Assembly (NCBI GenBank): GCA_019113275.1
Contig: DXHS01000058.1
Coordinates: 1-45,448 of the forward strand
Length of the DNA: 45,448 nt
DNA from: Candidatus Protoclostridium stercorigallinarum
Lineage (GTDB): Bacteria; Bacillota; Clostridia; Christensenellales; Pumilibacteraceae
Reading direction: 5' to 3'
The notes under the pieces were generated by a model. It saw nothing but the letters and a program-made list of their open reading frames with translations. It ran no database searches and was not told the origin of the DNA. The translations under genes and the position numbers were made by a program. This document shows positions 15,498 through 23,462 of the stretch, piece by piece (position 1 is the stretch's first letter; each line of letters starts with the position of its first letter).

Positions 15498-15859
15498 AAA
15501 CGATGACAAAAGAGCAGGCTCACGAGCTTGCGGTAAAAATAGCAAAAGTGCTGGACGACAAAAAAGGGCGGGATATCGTGATAATAGACATATCCGCCAA
15601 GTCCGTTCTTGCAGATTATTTCGTTATCGCGAGCGGCAGGTCGACCACTGCGGTCAAATCGCTCTGCGACAACGTGGAGGAAAAACTGTCCGAAGAGGGC
15701 ATAGAGCCCGCTCGTCGCGACGGCATGAACGAGACAAAATGGATCGTCATGGACTACGGCAGCGTCATACTCCATGTCTTCCACGAGGAGACTCGCGAGT
15801 ATTATCATCTCGAACGTCTGTGGGTGGACGGTGCGAACTGCGAGCGTTACGGAGAGTGA
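15494..15859 (+). CDS. rsfS: Ribosomal silencing factor RsfS (Iojap)
   Basis: A 121-residue DUF143 protein of usual length. The core IDISAKSVLADYFVIASGRSTTAVKSL and the late YGSVILHVFHEETREYYHLERLW are hallmarks. It binds uL14 on the 50S subunit and prevents joining to 30S when nutrients are short. It follows nadD-yqeK with a 4-nt ATGA overlap, the standard context. Confidence 0.96.
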   Translation: MKTMTKEQAHELAVKIAKVLDDKKGRDIVIIDISAKSVLADYFVIASGRSTTAVKSLCDNVEEKLSEEGIEPARRDGMNETKWIVMDYGSVILHVFHEETREYYHLERLWVDGANCERYGE

Positions 15860-15863
15860 CGGC

Positions 15864-16778
15864 ATGGAATGGGAAGCCGATTTTCTGGAAAAGCTGCAAA
15901 GCGTAAGTAACGACGCGTCGAATTTCTTCTGGAAGCTCGCGTCGCTGCTCGGCGAGGAGATGGTCGTCATTGCGGTCGTCATGTTTTTCTATTGGTGCGT
16001 CGACAAGCGCAAGGGCTTCAAGATGATGAACATATACTTCGTCAGCGCGGCGATAGTGGCGGGCGTGAAAGCGCTCGTCCGCCGCGTGCGCCCATTCAAC
16101 GCTTATCCGGACAAAGTGCGGTCGATAGGCGACGCGAGCACGGACTACTGTTTCCCGAGCGGGCACACGAACAGCGTGACTGCGCTGGCGGCGCTCACCG
16201 TGCGCGAATTTCCGAAAGCGCGTAAGGCGACGATCCCGATAGGAATAGTCGTCGTGCTCCTCGTGATGTTATCGCGCATGTTCCTCGGTCAGCATTACCC
16301 GACGGACGTGCTTGCGGGTGCGGCGACCGGCATACTCATCGTCGCGCTTTTCGGTTGGCTTTACGACTTTCTCGGCGATCGCGAGGAGTATCTTGCTTTC
16401 GTTCTCGCCCCGGCGGCGATAGTCGCCTCGGTGCTTATCGGCATATTCGCCGATCCCGACTTTACGGATACCGCGCTCACGCTCACGGGCGTGATGACGA
16501 GCGTTTATGCGTGCTACTTTATCGAAAAACGCTTCGTGAAGTGGGAGACGAAAGCGAGCGTATTGCAGAACATACTCAAGTTCGTCCTCGGCGCGGCGGG
16601 AGCCATGGTCATCTATCTGCCGTTCGAGCTTTCCGCTTTTGCCGATATTACGGTATGGGTGACGGCGTTCGTGCGTTATTTCCTCATCGGCATATGGCTG
16701 ATACTCGGCGCGCCGCTCGCATTCAAGGCGCTCGGGCTTTACAAAAAGGACGAAACGAAAAGCGCAAAACCCGCGTAA
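15864..16778 (+). CDS. PAP2-family integral membrane phosphatase
   Basis: A 304-residue membrane protein with the three PAP2 motifs: KALVRRVRP (69-77), PSGH (98-101) and SRMFLGQHYPTD (137-148). Six or more hydrophobic helices are visible, and the C-terminal part beyond residue 150 is longer than in minimal PAP2 enzymes. Members dephosphorylate lipids such as phosphatidate or undecaprenyl diphosphate; the substrate is not known here. It starts 4 nt after rsfS stops. No clear terminator follows; the next promoter starts 7 nt after its stop. Confidence 0.85.
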   Translation: MEWEADFLEKLQSVSNDASNFFWKLASLLGEEMVVIAVVMFFYWCVDKRKGFKMMNIYFVSAAIVAGVKALVRRVRPFNAYPDKVRSIGDASTDYCFPSGHTNSVTALAALTVREFPKARKATIPIGIVVVLLVMLSRMFLGQHYPTDVLAGAATGILIVALFGWLYDFLGDREEYLAFVLAPAAIVASVLIGIFADPDFTDTALTLTGVMTSVYACYFIEKRFVKWETKASVLQNILKFVLGAAGAMVIYLPFELSAFADITVWVTAFVRYFLIGIWLILGAPLAFKALGLYKKDETKSAKPA

Positions 16779-16784
16779 AATCGT

Positions 16785-16813
16785 TTGACAAACGTCGCAC
16801 GGCGTAATATATT
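16785..16813 (+). promoter_or_regulatory. Promoter of the ribU operon
   Basis: TTGACA (16785-16790), 17 nt, TATATT (16808-16813), just ahead of the FMN riboswitch. Confidence 0.75.
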
Positions 16814-16827
16814 ATAAACACAACATA

Positions 16828-16936
16828 GCTTTAGGGGCGGGGTGAAAATCCCCACCGGCGGTGACAGTCCGCGAAGCCGAAAGGCCCGATGGGGTGGAAT
16901 TCCCCGACCGACGGTATAGTCCGGATGTTATAAAGC
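16828..16936 (+). promoter_or_regulatory. FMN riboswitch (RFN element)
   Basis: The conserved RFN core is present: AGGGGCGGGGTGAAAATCCC near 16833, then CCACCGGCGGTGACAGTCCGC, CCGAAAGGCCCGATGGGGTG, GACCGACGGTATAGTCCGGA to 16925. The closing P1 stem pairs GCTTTA (16828-16833) with TAAAGC (16931-16936). When FMN binds, expression of the riboflavin transporter should fall. Confidence 0.93.
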
Positions 16937-16970
16937 GTTTATCGTGCCGCATATCTGTGCGCGCCGTATC

Positions 16971-16998
16971 ACCGCCCCTTATCGCATAAGGAGGCGGT
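16971..16998 (+). promoter_or_regulatory. Hairpin that hides the ribU ribosome binding site
   Basis: ACCGCC-CCTTA (16971-16981) pairs with TAAGG-A-GGCGGT (16987-16998), burying the SD AAGGAGG (16988-16994). TTTTAT follows, so it could also act as a weak terminator. This is the likely expression platform, giving translational control. Confidence 0.7.
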
Positions 16999-17004
16999 TT
17001 TATC

Positions 17005-18129
17005 ATGACCGGAAGTAAAGCAAAAACGCCGTCGGGAAGATCGACGGAGACAAAGCCCCGCGCAAAACGCGGCGAGTATATAAGGCGGTATTTTACAGCT
17101 CAGCGCATAGCGACGCTTGCCATGCTGACGGCGATAGGGTACGCATTGTCTTTTCTGGAATTCACGATATTCCCACCGGCGTCCTTTCTGAAAATGGACT
17201 TTTCCAACGTCGCGACCATGCTGGGCGGGTATATGCTCGGACCCGTGGGCGCGATAGTCATCGAGGGAGTCAAACAGGCGCTGTGCCTTATAACTTCCAC
17301 TTCGGGCGGAGTGGGACAGCTCGCCAACTTCATGGTCACGGTGTGCTTCATCATCGTGCCGTCCGTGCTGTATAAGTTCAAAAAAGGACTGCCGTGGGTG
17401 GCTGCGGGCATGGGCGTCGGCTGCGTGCTGCAGGTCGCGGCGTCGCTCGTCGCCAACCGCTACATAAATTTCCCGCTGTATATGGGAGATCAGGCGGCGG
17501 AGATGTTCTCGTCGCTGTTCCCGTTTATCATAGCGTTCAACGTGATAAAAGGCGTAGCGATAAGCGCGCTCACGCTGCTACTTTACAAGCGGCTCTCCAA
17601 AGCCATGAAATGGCTGTTCCGCGACAGGAAGAAGTCGGCAAAAGCGGGCGAAGCTGAGGATAACGACGGCAAATCGTTTGCAAAAAACGAGAAAGAAGTG
17701 TATAATGATGGTATGCAAAAGACGATCACCCGAAGCGAAGACGAGACCCGCGCATTCGCGCGCGGACTTGCCGAAAATTTTAAGGGCGGCGAGGTAGTTC
17801 TCCTTAACGGAGATCTCGGCGCGGGGAAGACGGTATTCGCCAAAGGCGTTGCCGAAGCTCTCGGCGTAAAAGAGGACGTCAAAAGCCCGACGTTCACGCT
17901 GTCCTGCGAATACGAAGGCAGGCTCCGTCTCGTGCATATCGACGCATACCGTCTGAAAAACGGCGAGGAAGCGGAAGCGTGCGGCATCGGCGAGCGTTTC
18001 GGCGACAAGTCCGCGGTATGCCTTGTCGAGTGGCCGTCTCAGATAGAAAGCATACTGCCCGCGCACGCGATCGAAGTGACGATAGAGCGCACGGGCGACA
18101 ACGAAAGAGAGATCACGGTAAAATGCTGA
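17005..18129 (+). CDS. RibU riboflavin ECF S-component fused to TsaE
   Basis: A 374-residue open frame joining two unrelated proteins. Residues about 25-205 are RibU, the riboflavin-binding S-component of an ECF transporter (FLKMDFSNVATMLGGYMLGP; GGVGQLANF), in six membrane helices. A charged linker (about 206-236) leads to TsaE (237-374), the ATPase of t6A tRNA modification, with Walker A NGDLGAGKT (268-276), KSPTFTL and HIDAYRL. A promoter-like TTTGCA/TATAAT lies inside the linker coding region, and ATG 17713 (residue 237) follows 6 nt after it. TsaE may therefore also be made alone. Either the fusion is real or a stop has been lost. Confidence 0.85.
   Translation: MTGSKAKTPSGRSTETKPRAKRGEYIRRYFTAQRIATLAMLTAIGYALSFLEFTIFPPASFLKMDFSNVATMLGGYMLGPVGAIVIEGVKQALCLITSTSGGVGQLANFMVTVCFIIVPSVLYKFKKGLPWVAAGMGVGCVLQVAASLVANRYINFPLYMGDQAAEMFSSLFPFIIAFNVIKGVAISALTLLLYKRLSKAMKWLFRDRKKSAKAGEAEDNDGKSFAKNEKEVYNDGMQKTITRSEDETRAFARGLAENFKGGEVVLLNGDLGAGKTVFAKGVAEALGVKEDVKSPTFTLSCEYEGRLRLVHIDAYRLKNGEEAEACGIGERFGDKSAVCLVEWPSQIESILPAHAIEVTIERTGDNEREITVKC
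17677..17706 (+). promoter_or_regulatory. tsaE: Internal promoter before the TsaE domain
   Basis: TTTGCA (17677-17682), 18 nt, TATAAT (17701-17706). It would start transcription at or near ATG 17713, giving a separate TsaE of 138 residues (17713-18129) from a leaderless mRNA. Confidence 0.5.
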
Positions 18130-18416
18130 CGAGTAAACAACGGGCAAAACTGAAGAGCATAGCGGCGAACGAGCCCGCGATCTTTCAGATCGGCAAGGGC
18201 GCGATATCCGATAACCTTATCGAGGGGCTGGATTCGGCTCTTTCTCGCCGCGAGCTCATAAAGATAAGCGTGCTCAAAAACTGCGATTACGAGGCGGACG
18301 ATCTCATGCGTCTGCTCGAAATGAAACTGCGTGCCGAAGCGGTATGCAGGATAGGGAGCAAGATAGTACTTTACAGGTACAGCAGCAAAGAGGGAGTAAA
18401 ACACATAGAACTATGA
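18123..18416 (+). CDS. yhbY: CRM-domain RNA-binding protein YhbY
   Basis: A 97-residue CRM (YhbY) domain protein: MLTSKQRAKLKSIA at the start and the conserved FQIGKGAISDNLIEGLD loop. It binds 23S precursor RNA and helps 50S assembly. Its ATG overlaps the tsaE stop by 7 nt and its own stop overlaps the next ATG. Confidence 0.94.
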   Translation: MLTSKQRAKLKSIAANEPAIFQIGKGAISDNLIEGLDSALSRRELIKISVLKNCDYEADDLMRLLEMKLRAEAVCRIGSKIVLYRYSSKEGVKHIEL

Positions 18417-19066
18417 ACTATCTCGCGGTCGACACGGCTTCGGAATCTCTGAAAGTACTCGTTTGCTTTGACGGCAAATACGGGTATTTTCAATGTGACG
18501 ACTTTACCGCGGCGTCGGTAAGACTGATGCCCGAGGTGGACGCGCTGCTTAGGCGCATGGGAGCTAAGGTCTCGGACATGGATATGTTCGCCTGCGTGAC
18601 CGGTCCGGGGTCGTTCACGGGCATAAGGATAGGCATGGCGACGGTGAAGGCGCTCGCTTACGTCTGCGAAAAGCCGACGGTGGGAGTGACCGCTCTCGAG
18701 CTGCTCGCATATAACTGTAAGGGAAAAGATCCCGTCGTAGCTGTGAGCGACGCGTCCAACGGTATGCGCTACGTCGCGGTGTACGACGGCAAGATGCGCA
18801 CGCTCCTTCCGCCCAAAACTCTGTCGGCGGAAGAGCTGAAAGATTTTCTGGCGGAGATAGAAGAACCTTACGCGCTCGTAGCGGACAGCCGCACGGCGGA
18901 CGAGATAAACGCATTCTGCCCGAAGGATACGGAAAAAGCGTTCGCGGCGCTCGTGGAAGCGCACGCGGGCGAAGCGGTGAGCGGCAACGAGCTTCAGCCG
19001 CTGTATATCCGCAAACCGCAGGCGGAGCGCGATCTCGAAAAGAAAAATGATACGTCGGGCAAATAA
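18413..19066 (+). CDS. tsaB: tRNA t6A biosynthesis protein TsaB
   Basis: A 217-residue ASKHA-fold protein. It begins MNYLAVDTASESLKVLV, with TGPGSFTGIRIGMATVKAL (about 64-82) as the family signature. TsaB forms a heterodimer with TsaD and, with TsaE and TsaC, makes N6-threonylcarbamoyladenosine at tRNA position 37. Its proximity to tsaE and rimI is the usual context; tsaD is not in the window. The ATG at 18413 shares bases with the yhbY stop. Confidence 0.93.
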   Translation: MNYLAVDTASESLKVLVCFDGKYGYFQCDDFTAASVRLMPEVDALLRRMGAKVSDMDMFACVTGPGSFTGIRIGMATVKALAYVCEKPTVGVTALELLAYNCKGKDPVVAVSDASNGMRYVAVYDGKMRTLLPPKTLSAEELKDFLAEIEEPYALVADSRTADEINAFCPKDTEKAFAALVEAHAGEAVSGNELQPLYIRKPQAERDLEKKNDTSGK

Positions 19067-19472
19067 GGACGACGAACGCGCGGTAGCTCGCCTCATGCGG
19101 GAAAACGTCCGTCCCGTATGGACGGACGAACAGATACACGCGGCGTTCGTCTCGCCGCGGACGGATATATATGTTTGCGACGAGGGCGGCGTGTGCGGCT
19201 ATGTGATAGCCGAAAGAGTGCTCGACGAGGGCTGCATATCCTCGATAGCGACTGACGAAAGCAAACGCCGCCGCGGCATAGGTAGGGCGCTCGTTCGCGC
19301 CGCTCTTTCCGGAGACGCGGCTCATTGGTATCTCGAAGTGAACGAAAACAACGCGCCCGCGATAGCGCTGTACGAGTCCTGCGGCTTCGTGCTCGCAGGC
19401 AGGCGCCCGGGCTACTACGGCGATGCGTCCGCCTGTATAATGACGCGGGAGGCGGTATCGAAAGATACGTGA
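19047..19472 (+). CDS. rimI: Ribosomal protein S18-alanine N-acetyltransferase RimI
   Basis: A 141-residue GNAT enzyme with the acetyl-CoA loop RRRGIGRAL (about 74-82) and the RimI-type WYLEVNENNAPAIALYESCGF. It acetylates the N-terminus of ribosomal protein S18. It overlaps tsaB by 20 nt; the tsaE-tsaB-rimI order supports the call over a general GNAT. Confidence 0.9.
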   Translation: MIRRANKDDERAVARLMRENVRPVWTDEQIHAAFVSPRTDIYVCDEGGVCGYVIAERVLDEGCISSIATDESKRRRGIGRALVRAALSGDAAHWYLEVNENNAPAIALYESCGFVLAGRRPGYYGDASACIMTREAVSKDT

Positions 19473-20200
19473 ACGGGCTCAAGGCCGAATGCGATATTAG
19501 GCTCGGGAGAGGGATCCCTCTCGTATTCCTGCACGGCTGGGGCGGCGACGCGCGCTCGTTCGGCGGCGCCATGGAGTATTTTTCGCGGCGCGGCAGGACG
19601 TGCATGACGTTTTCCTTTCCGCCCTTCGGCGGCACGGATATGCCGCCCGAGGATTGGAACCTGCGCGATTATTCCGCATTTACGCTCGCCCTGCTTGACA
19701 AATGCGCCTTCGATAAGGTAATATTTATAGGGCACAGCTTCGGCGGCAGGGTGGCGATAGATATCGCTTCGGGTGAGGATAAGGAGCGGGCGTACGCTCT
19801 CGCTCTCGTTGCCGCCGCGGGAGTAAGACCACGCCGCGGACTGAGGTACGCACTGCGCCGCATGGCTTTTAAGCGCGACAAACGCCTGGGGCGGGACGTG
19901 ACCAAATACTATTCGCCCGATTGGCTGGCATTGCCGGAGCGCATGCGCGGGGTATTCTCGCGTATCGTATCCGAAGATCTTACGGAAAGGCTGAACTATA
20001 TATCCTGCCCGACGGCGCTCTTTTGGGGAGACGGGGACAGGGAAACGCCGCCGTACATGTGCGGCATAATGGCGCGGCGCATACGCGGCGCCGAGGCGAT
20101 ACGTCTGAAAGGAGGGCATTTCGCATACGCGGAGGATCACGTTACGTTCGTGACTTCTCTTGCGGAGCTCATCGAAAAATGGACACTGCGCTTGACGTGA
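19469..20200 (+). CDS. Alpha/beta hydrolase
   Basis: A 243-residue hydrolase with oxyanion-hole HGWGG (22-26), nucleophile Ser90 in GHSFGG (88-93), an acid in GDGD and a late GGHFAYAED histidine. The substrate is unknown. The start is taken as GTG 19469, overlapping the rimI stop (GTGA). Its last 22 nt overlap the MurF-like gene, so the two are translationally coupled. Confidence 0.85.
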   Translation: MNGLKAECDIRLGRGIPLVFLHGWGGDARSFGGAMEYFSRRGRTCMTFSFPPFGGTDMPPEDWNLRDYSAFTLALLDKCAFDKVIFIGHSFGGRVAIDIASGEDKERAYALALVAAAGVRPRRGLRYALRRMAFKRDKRLGRDVTKYYSPDWLALPERMRGVFSRIVSEDLTERLNYISCPTALFWGDGDRETPPYMCGIMARRIRGAEAIRLKGGHFAYAEDHVTFVTSLAELIEKWTLRLT

Positions 20201-21771
20201 TCTTTATATTTCTGTCGACGATACTGCTGTCTGTGGCGGGCATAAAGATGCTGCACATGTATCAGCTGTCGTCGTACCGTTTCAAGGGCGTTCTGAGCTG
20301 GCTCAAAGCGTCCCATTACGACTATATCCTGCGGTACTTCACTTATTCGCTGCTGACGGTCTGCTTCATGCTGCTGTTCAGGTATTGTTTCCCGTGGGAA
20401 TGGGAGTCGGGCGTCCATTATTTTTCATATATCGCTTATGTGGTGTTCGGCATAGCGTTCGCGGCGGTGGCTTACGCGAAGAAGTCCAAAGTCCCGCTTG
20501 CCGTCACCCCGAGGATGAGAAGGCTCATACTCACATACGTCGTGGTCTGCCTCGCGTTCAGCGTGGGCGGGTGGGCGCTTTCGCTCACGCCGATGTATGA
20601 GTGCGGTTACGCGATACTTCCCGTGCTCGTCCCGCTGATGGCGGCTATAGCGTATTTCGTAACTTATCCCTTCGAACGCATGAGCGCGCGTTCCTTTATG
20701 CGCGACGCGTCTGCCGAGATGAAAAAACTTAAAGCCGAAGGGCTCAAGGTCGTAGGTATCACGGGCAGCTACGGCAAGACCACCGCGAAGAACATACTCA
20801 CGGTCATGCTCTCGGGCAAGTGCCGCGTGTGCGCCAGCCCAAAGAGTTACAACACGCCTCTCGGTATATGCCGTACGATAAACGACGTGCTCGCACCCGA
20901 CGACGGTATATTCATCGCCGAGATGGGCGCGCGCAGGAAGGGCGACATCGCCGAGATATGTACCGTTGCGGAGCCCGATTACGCGCTCATAACGGGCGTG
21001 GGCTGTCAGCATTACGAGACGTTCGGTTCGCTGGAAAACATCGCGGATACCAAGTACGAGCTTGTCGAAGCGGTGGGCGAGAAAGGTCTGGCGGTTTTCA
21101 ACTGCGCCGACGAAGGCGCGCGTGAGCTCTCGCTGCGCAGAACGGGCAGGATGATGAAAACGGGCGACGGCGACGACTGTGACGTGCGCTACTCCTCGCT
21201 CGTGCTTTCGCCGTCTGGCACGACGTTCGACGTTACCGCGGGCGGAAAGACCGTATCGATCCGCACTCCGCTCCTCGGCAGGCATGTGCCCGCGCTGATA
21301 TGCGCATGCATCGCGATAGCCGCGGATATGGGCGTGAGCCTCGAAGAGTGCGCCAAGGCGTGCGAAAAGCTCGCACCCGTCGAGCACCGTCTGGAAGTCA
21401 TCCGCGTGGGCGGACGCACGATAATAGACGATTCGTACAATTCCAACCCCTGCGGAGCGAAGAACGCTCTCGAGGTGCTGTCCGCGTTCGACGGCGAAAA
21501 GATCGTCGTGACGCCCGGTATGGTGGAACTCGGCGGGCTGGAGAACGACGCGAATGCCGAGCTTGGCAGGAACATCGCGGGCGTGTGCGACATGGCGATA
21601 CTTGTGGGCAGCCGAGCAAAGACCATAAAAGCGGGTGCCATGGAAGCGGGCATGCCCGAAGAGCGTATCAAGACCGCAATGTCCTTGGACGCGGCGAAGA
21701 AGATACTTGCGACCCTTCCGGACGGCTGCGCGATACTGTTTGAAAATGATCTGCCCGACAATTACGCATAA
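20179..21771 (+). CDS. Membrane-anchored MurF-like Mur ligase
   Basis: A 530-residue protein with about five N-terminal membrane helices (roughly 5-25, 50-69, 80-100, 114-135, 142-162) followed by a Mur ligase ATPase region starting at GITGSYGKTTAKN (193-205). Further MurF-like signatures are EMGARRKGDIAEI and a conserved EHRLEVIRVGGRTIIDDSYNSNP. Mur ligases add amino acids or dipeptides to peptidoglycan precursors; MurF adds D-Ala-D-Ala. The usual N-terminal UDP-MurNAc binding domain is replaced by the membrane part, so it may act at the membrane, perhaps on a lipid-linked substrate (inferred). The next gene overlaps its end by 26 nt. Confidence 0.85.
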   Translation: MDTALDVIFIFLSTILLSVAGIKMLHMYQLSSYRFKGVLSWLKASHYDYILRYFTYSLLTVCFMLLFRYCFPWEWESGVHYFSYIAYVVFGIAFAAVAYAKKSKVPLAVTPRMRRLILTYVVVCLAFSVGGWALSLTPMYECGYAILPVLVPLMAAIAYFVTYPFERMSARSFMRDASAEMKKLKAEGLKVVGITGSYGKTTAKNILTVMLSGKCRVCASPKSYNTPLGICRTINDVLAPDDGIFIAEMGARRKGDIAEICTVAEPDYALITGVGCQHYETFGSLENIADTKYELVEAVGEKGLAVFNCADEGARELSLRRTGRMMKTGDGDDCDVRYSSLVLSPSGTTFDVTAGGKTVSIRTPLLGRHVPALICACIAIAADMGVSLEECAKACEKLAPVEHRLEVIRVGGRTIIDDSYNSNPCGAKNALEVLSAFDGEKIVVTPGMVELGGLENDANAELGRNIAGVCDMAILVGSRAKTIKAGAMEAGMPEERIKTAMSLDAAKKILATLPDGCAILFENDLPDNYA

Positions 21772-22504
21772 CGAGGATAAAAAGACCGTCGTGGTGACGG
21801 GCGGAGCTAAGGGGATAGGCGCGGCTGTGTCGCGCCTGTTTTCGCGGCGCGGCTGGAACGTCGTAGTATGTTACAAGTCGAGCGGTGATGCCGCGGAGGC
21901 TCTGGTGAGCGAACTCGGCGTTGAACGCACGGTCGCCGTAAAAGCGGATCTTTCCGCTTTTACGGGCGCGGCGGAAGTAAGACGCGCGGCGATCGCGCGG
22001 TTCGGCGGCGTCGACGTTCTCGTCAACAACGCGGGCAGCAGCGAATACGGCGTTCTCGCGGACATGAGCGAAGAGGATATCCGACGCACGGTAGGCGACG
22101 ATCTGCTTTCCGCGATCTTTACTGTAAAGGCGTTTTACGACGACTTCGCCTTTTCCCGCAAAGGCAGCATAGTGAACGTGTCGTCCGTGTGGGGGATATG
22201 CGGTGCGAGCATGGAGTCGGTGTACTCGGCGGCAAAAGCGGGTATCATCGCCTTTACCAAAGCGATGGCGAAGGAGCTCGCTCCGAGCGGAGTGCGCGTA
22301 AACGCCGTCGCCCCGGGCGCGATAAAAACGGACATGCTTTCGCGTTTTGCTCCCGAAGAGCTTGCGGATATAATTGCCGAAGTACCTTCGGGCAGGCTGG
22401 GCGCACCCGAGGATATAGCGAACGCCGTTTATTTCCTCGCGAGCGAACGCGCATCCTACATCACGGGGCAGACGTTCAACGTCAGCGGCGGCTATGTGAT
22501 ATAA
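21746..22504 (+). CDS. SDR family oxidoreductase, FabG-like
   Basis: A 252-residue classical short-chain dehydrogenase. It has TGGAKGIG (18-25) for NADP(H) binding, NNAG (94-97), and a catalytic Tyr160-x3-Lys164 in YSAAK, with the PGAIKTDM and ITGQTFNVSGG signatures. It resembles 3-oxoacyl-ACP reductase, but the substrate is unproven. It is the last gene of the ribU-tsaE-yhbY-tsaB-rimI-hydrolase-Mur run and overlaps it. No terminator is seen after it. Confidence 0.88.
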   Translation: MICPTITHNEDKKTVVVTGGAKGIGAAVSRLFSRRGWNVVVCYKSSGDAAEALVSELGVERTVAVKADLSAFTGAAEVRRAAIARFGGVDVLVNNAGSSEYGVLADMSEEDIRRTVGDDLLSAIFTVKAFYDDFAFSRKGSIVNVSSVWGICGASMESVYSAAKAGIIAFTKAMAKELAPSGVRVNAVAPGAIKTDMLSRFAPEELADIIAEVPSGRLGAPEDIANAVYFLASERASYITGQTFNVSGGYVI

Positions 22505-22530
22505 AAGGGTATAGAGGTATAGATATATAC

Positions 22531-22559
22531 TTGACATACGTAAACAAATAATGTATAAT
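22531..22559 (+). promoter_or_regulatory. Consensus promoter of the CsoR-like gene
   Basis: TTGACA (22531-22536), 17 nt, TATAAT (22554-22559); a strong SD AAGGAGG (22577-22583) precedes the ATG. Confidence 0.85.
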
Positions 22560-22588
22560 GAATAAGTAAAAAGGAAAAGGAGGCAGTA

Positions 22589-22876
22589 ATGGCAAAGATA
22601 TACGACCCTACGGACATCAAAAATCTGCATAACAGACTGAATAAGCTGATGGGGCAGATGAAGGCGATAGACAGGATGATAGACGAAGGCATAAGCAGCG
22701 AGGACCTCATCATACAGGTCAATTCCGTAAAATCGGCTATGCACAGCTTCGGGCGCGCCGTGATGGAAAAGGAGCTCGCCGAGTCCATGAAAAAATGCGC
22801 CGAAGGCGAAGATCCCGATACGGTGTTCGCGGAGTTCCGCGCTCTTGTCGGCCGCTTCTCTGACTTGTCTAAATAA
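22589..22876 (+). CDS. CsoR/FrmR-like (DUF156) transcriptional regulator lacking metal ligands
   Basis: A 95-residue all-helical protein. LHNRLNKLMGQMKAIDRMIDEG and LIIQVNSVKSAMHSFGRAVMEKELAESMKKC match the DUF156 fold. Canonical CsoR has a Cys in the first helix junction and a His-x3-Cys pair later. Here the first position reads GISSED without Cys, and the later pair reads KELAESMKKC, so copper binding as in CsoR seems unlikely. It has its own promoter and terminator, so it is monocistronic. Target and signal are unknown. Confidence 0.8.
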   Translation: MAKIYDPTDIKNLHNRLNKLMGQMKAIDRMIDEGISSEDLIIQVNSVKSAMHSFGRAVMEKELAESMKKCAEGEDPDTVFAEFRALVGRFSDLSK

Positions 22877-22898
22877 ACGGATATATCCGAATAACGTA

Positions 22899-22923
22899 AG
22901 CGAGCTCCCACCGGGAGCTCGCT
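22899..22923 (+). terminator. Terminator of the CsoR-like gene
   Basis: An 11-bp perfect stem, AGCGAGCTCCC/GGGAGCTCGCT, with loop ACC, followed by TTATAT. Confidence 0.85.
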
Positions 22924-22942
22924 TTATATATGCGGATATAAA

Positions 22943-23269
22943 TTATATACTGTTCTTGTATTCAGTGCCCCAATCGAACATGGCGTCAAGGATGGGTTTC
23001 AATGTTTTGCCGAGGTCGGACAGGGAATAGACGACGCGCGGCGGGACTTCCGCGAACACTTCGCGTTCGATGAGCCCGTCGCTTTCCAGCGCCCGCAGAT
23101 TGTCCGTCAGCACTTTTTTGCTGATGCCGGGAATGGTCTTGGGAAAATCGGTGAACCGCTGCGCTCCGTTATAGATGAGATTGCGAAGGATAAGCAGTTT
23201 CCATTTATTGCCGATGAGCTGTACCGTCGTTGCCACGGGGCATTCGGGCAATTCTTCTTTTGCCAGCAT
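22943..23269 (-). CDS. HxlR family winged-helix regulator
   Basis: A 108-residue HxlR protein: ECPVATTVQLIGNKWKLLILRNL, then TDFPKTIPGISKKVLTDNLRALESDGLIERE. The conserved N-terminal Cys (in PECPV) is the redox or electrophile sensing residue in relatives such as HypR and YodB. The start at 23269 has AAAGGAG upstream; a longer TTG-type start at 23317 is rejected. It is divergent from an NAD(P)-binding gene and probably controls it and possibly the ADP-ribosylation genes behind it. Confidence 0.88.
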   Translation of the reverse strand: MLAKEELPECPVATTVQLIGNKWKLLILRNLIYNGAQRFTDFPKTIPGISKKVLTDNLRALESDGLIEREVFAEVPPRVVYSLSDLGKTLKPILDAMFDWGTEYKNSI

Positions 23270-23293
23270 AATAAGCGCTCCTTTTTTCTTTAT

Positions 23294-23322
23294 ATTATAG
23301 CAAGAGCGTCTTGACAAGTCAA
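23294..23322 (-). promoter_or_regulatory. Promoter of the HxlR gene
   Basis: On the minus strand, TTGACT (23317-23322), 17 nt, TATAAT (23294-23299). Confidence 0.75.
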
Positions 23323-23340
23323 TAGTTCAAAAACGAAACC

Positions 23341-23379
23341 AAGTAACAAATCTATTATCAAATAATAGAAAGGTAACTT
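23341..23379. promoter_or_regulatory. Probable HxlR operator
   Basis: A perfect inner palindrome CTATTATcaaATAATAG (23352-23368) lies inside outer arms AAGTAAC (23341-23347) and GTAACTT (23373-23379), 6 of 7 pairing. It sits between the divergent promoters, just upstream of the plus-strand -10 TATACT (23405-23410). Confidence 0.65.
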
Positions 23380-23462
23380 CCGAGAAAAATTTTTCCGCAT
23401 TTGTTATACTGTGCCCGTGATCGGAAAGGTCACTGAAACAAAATAATTTCGGAGGTATCATT

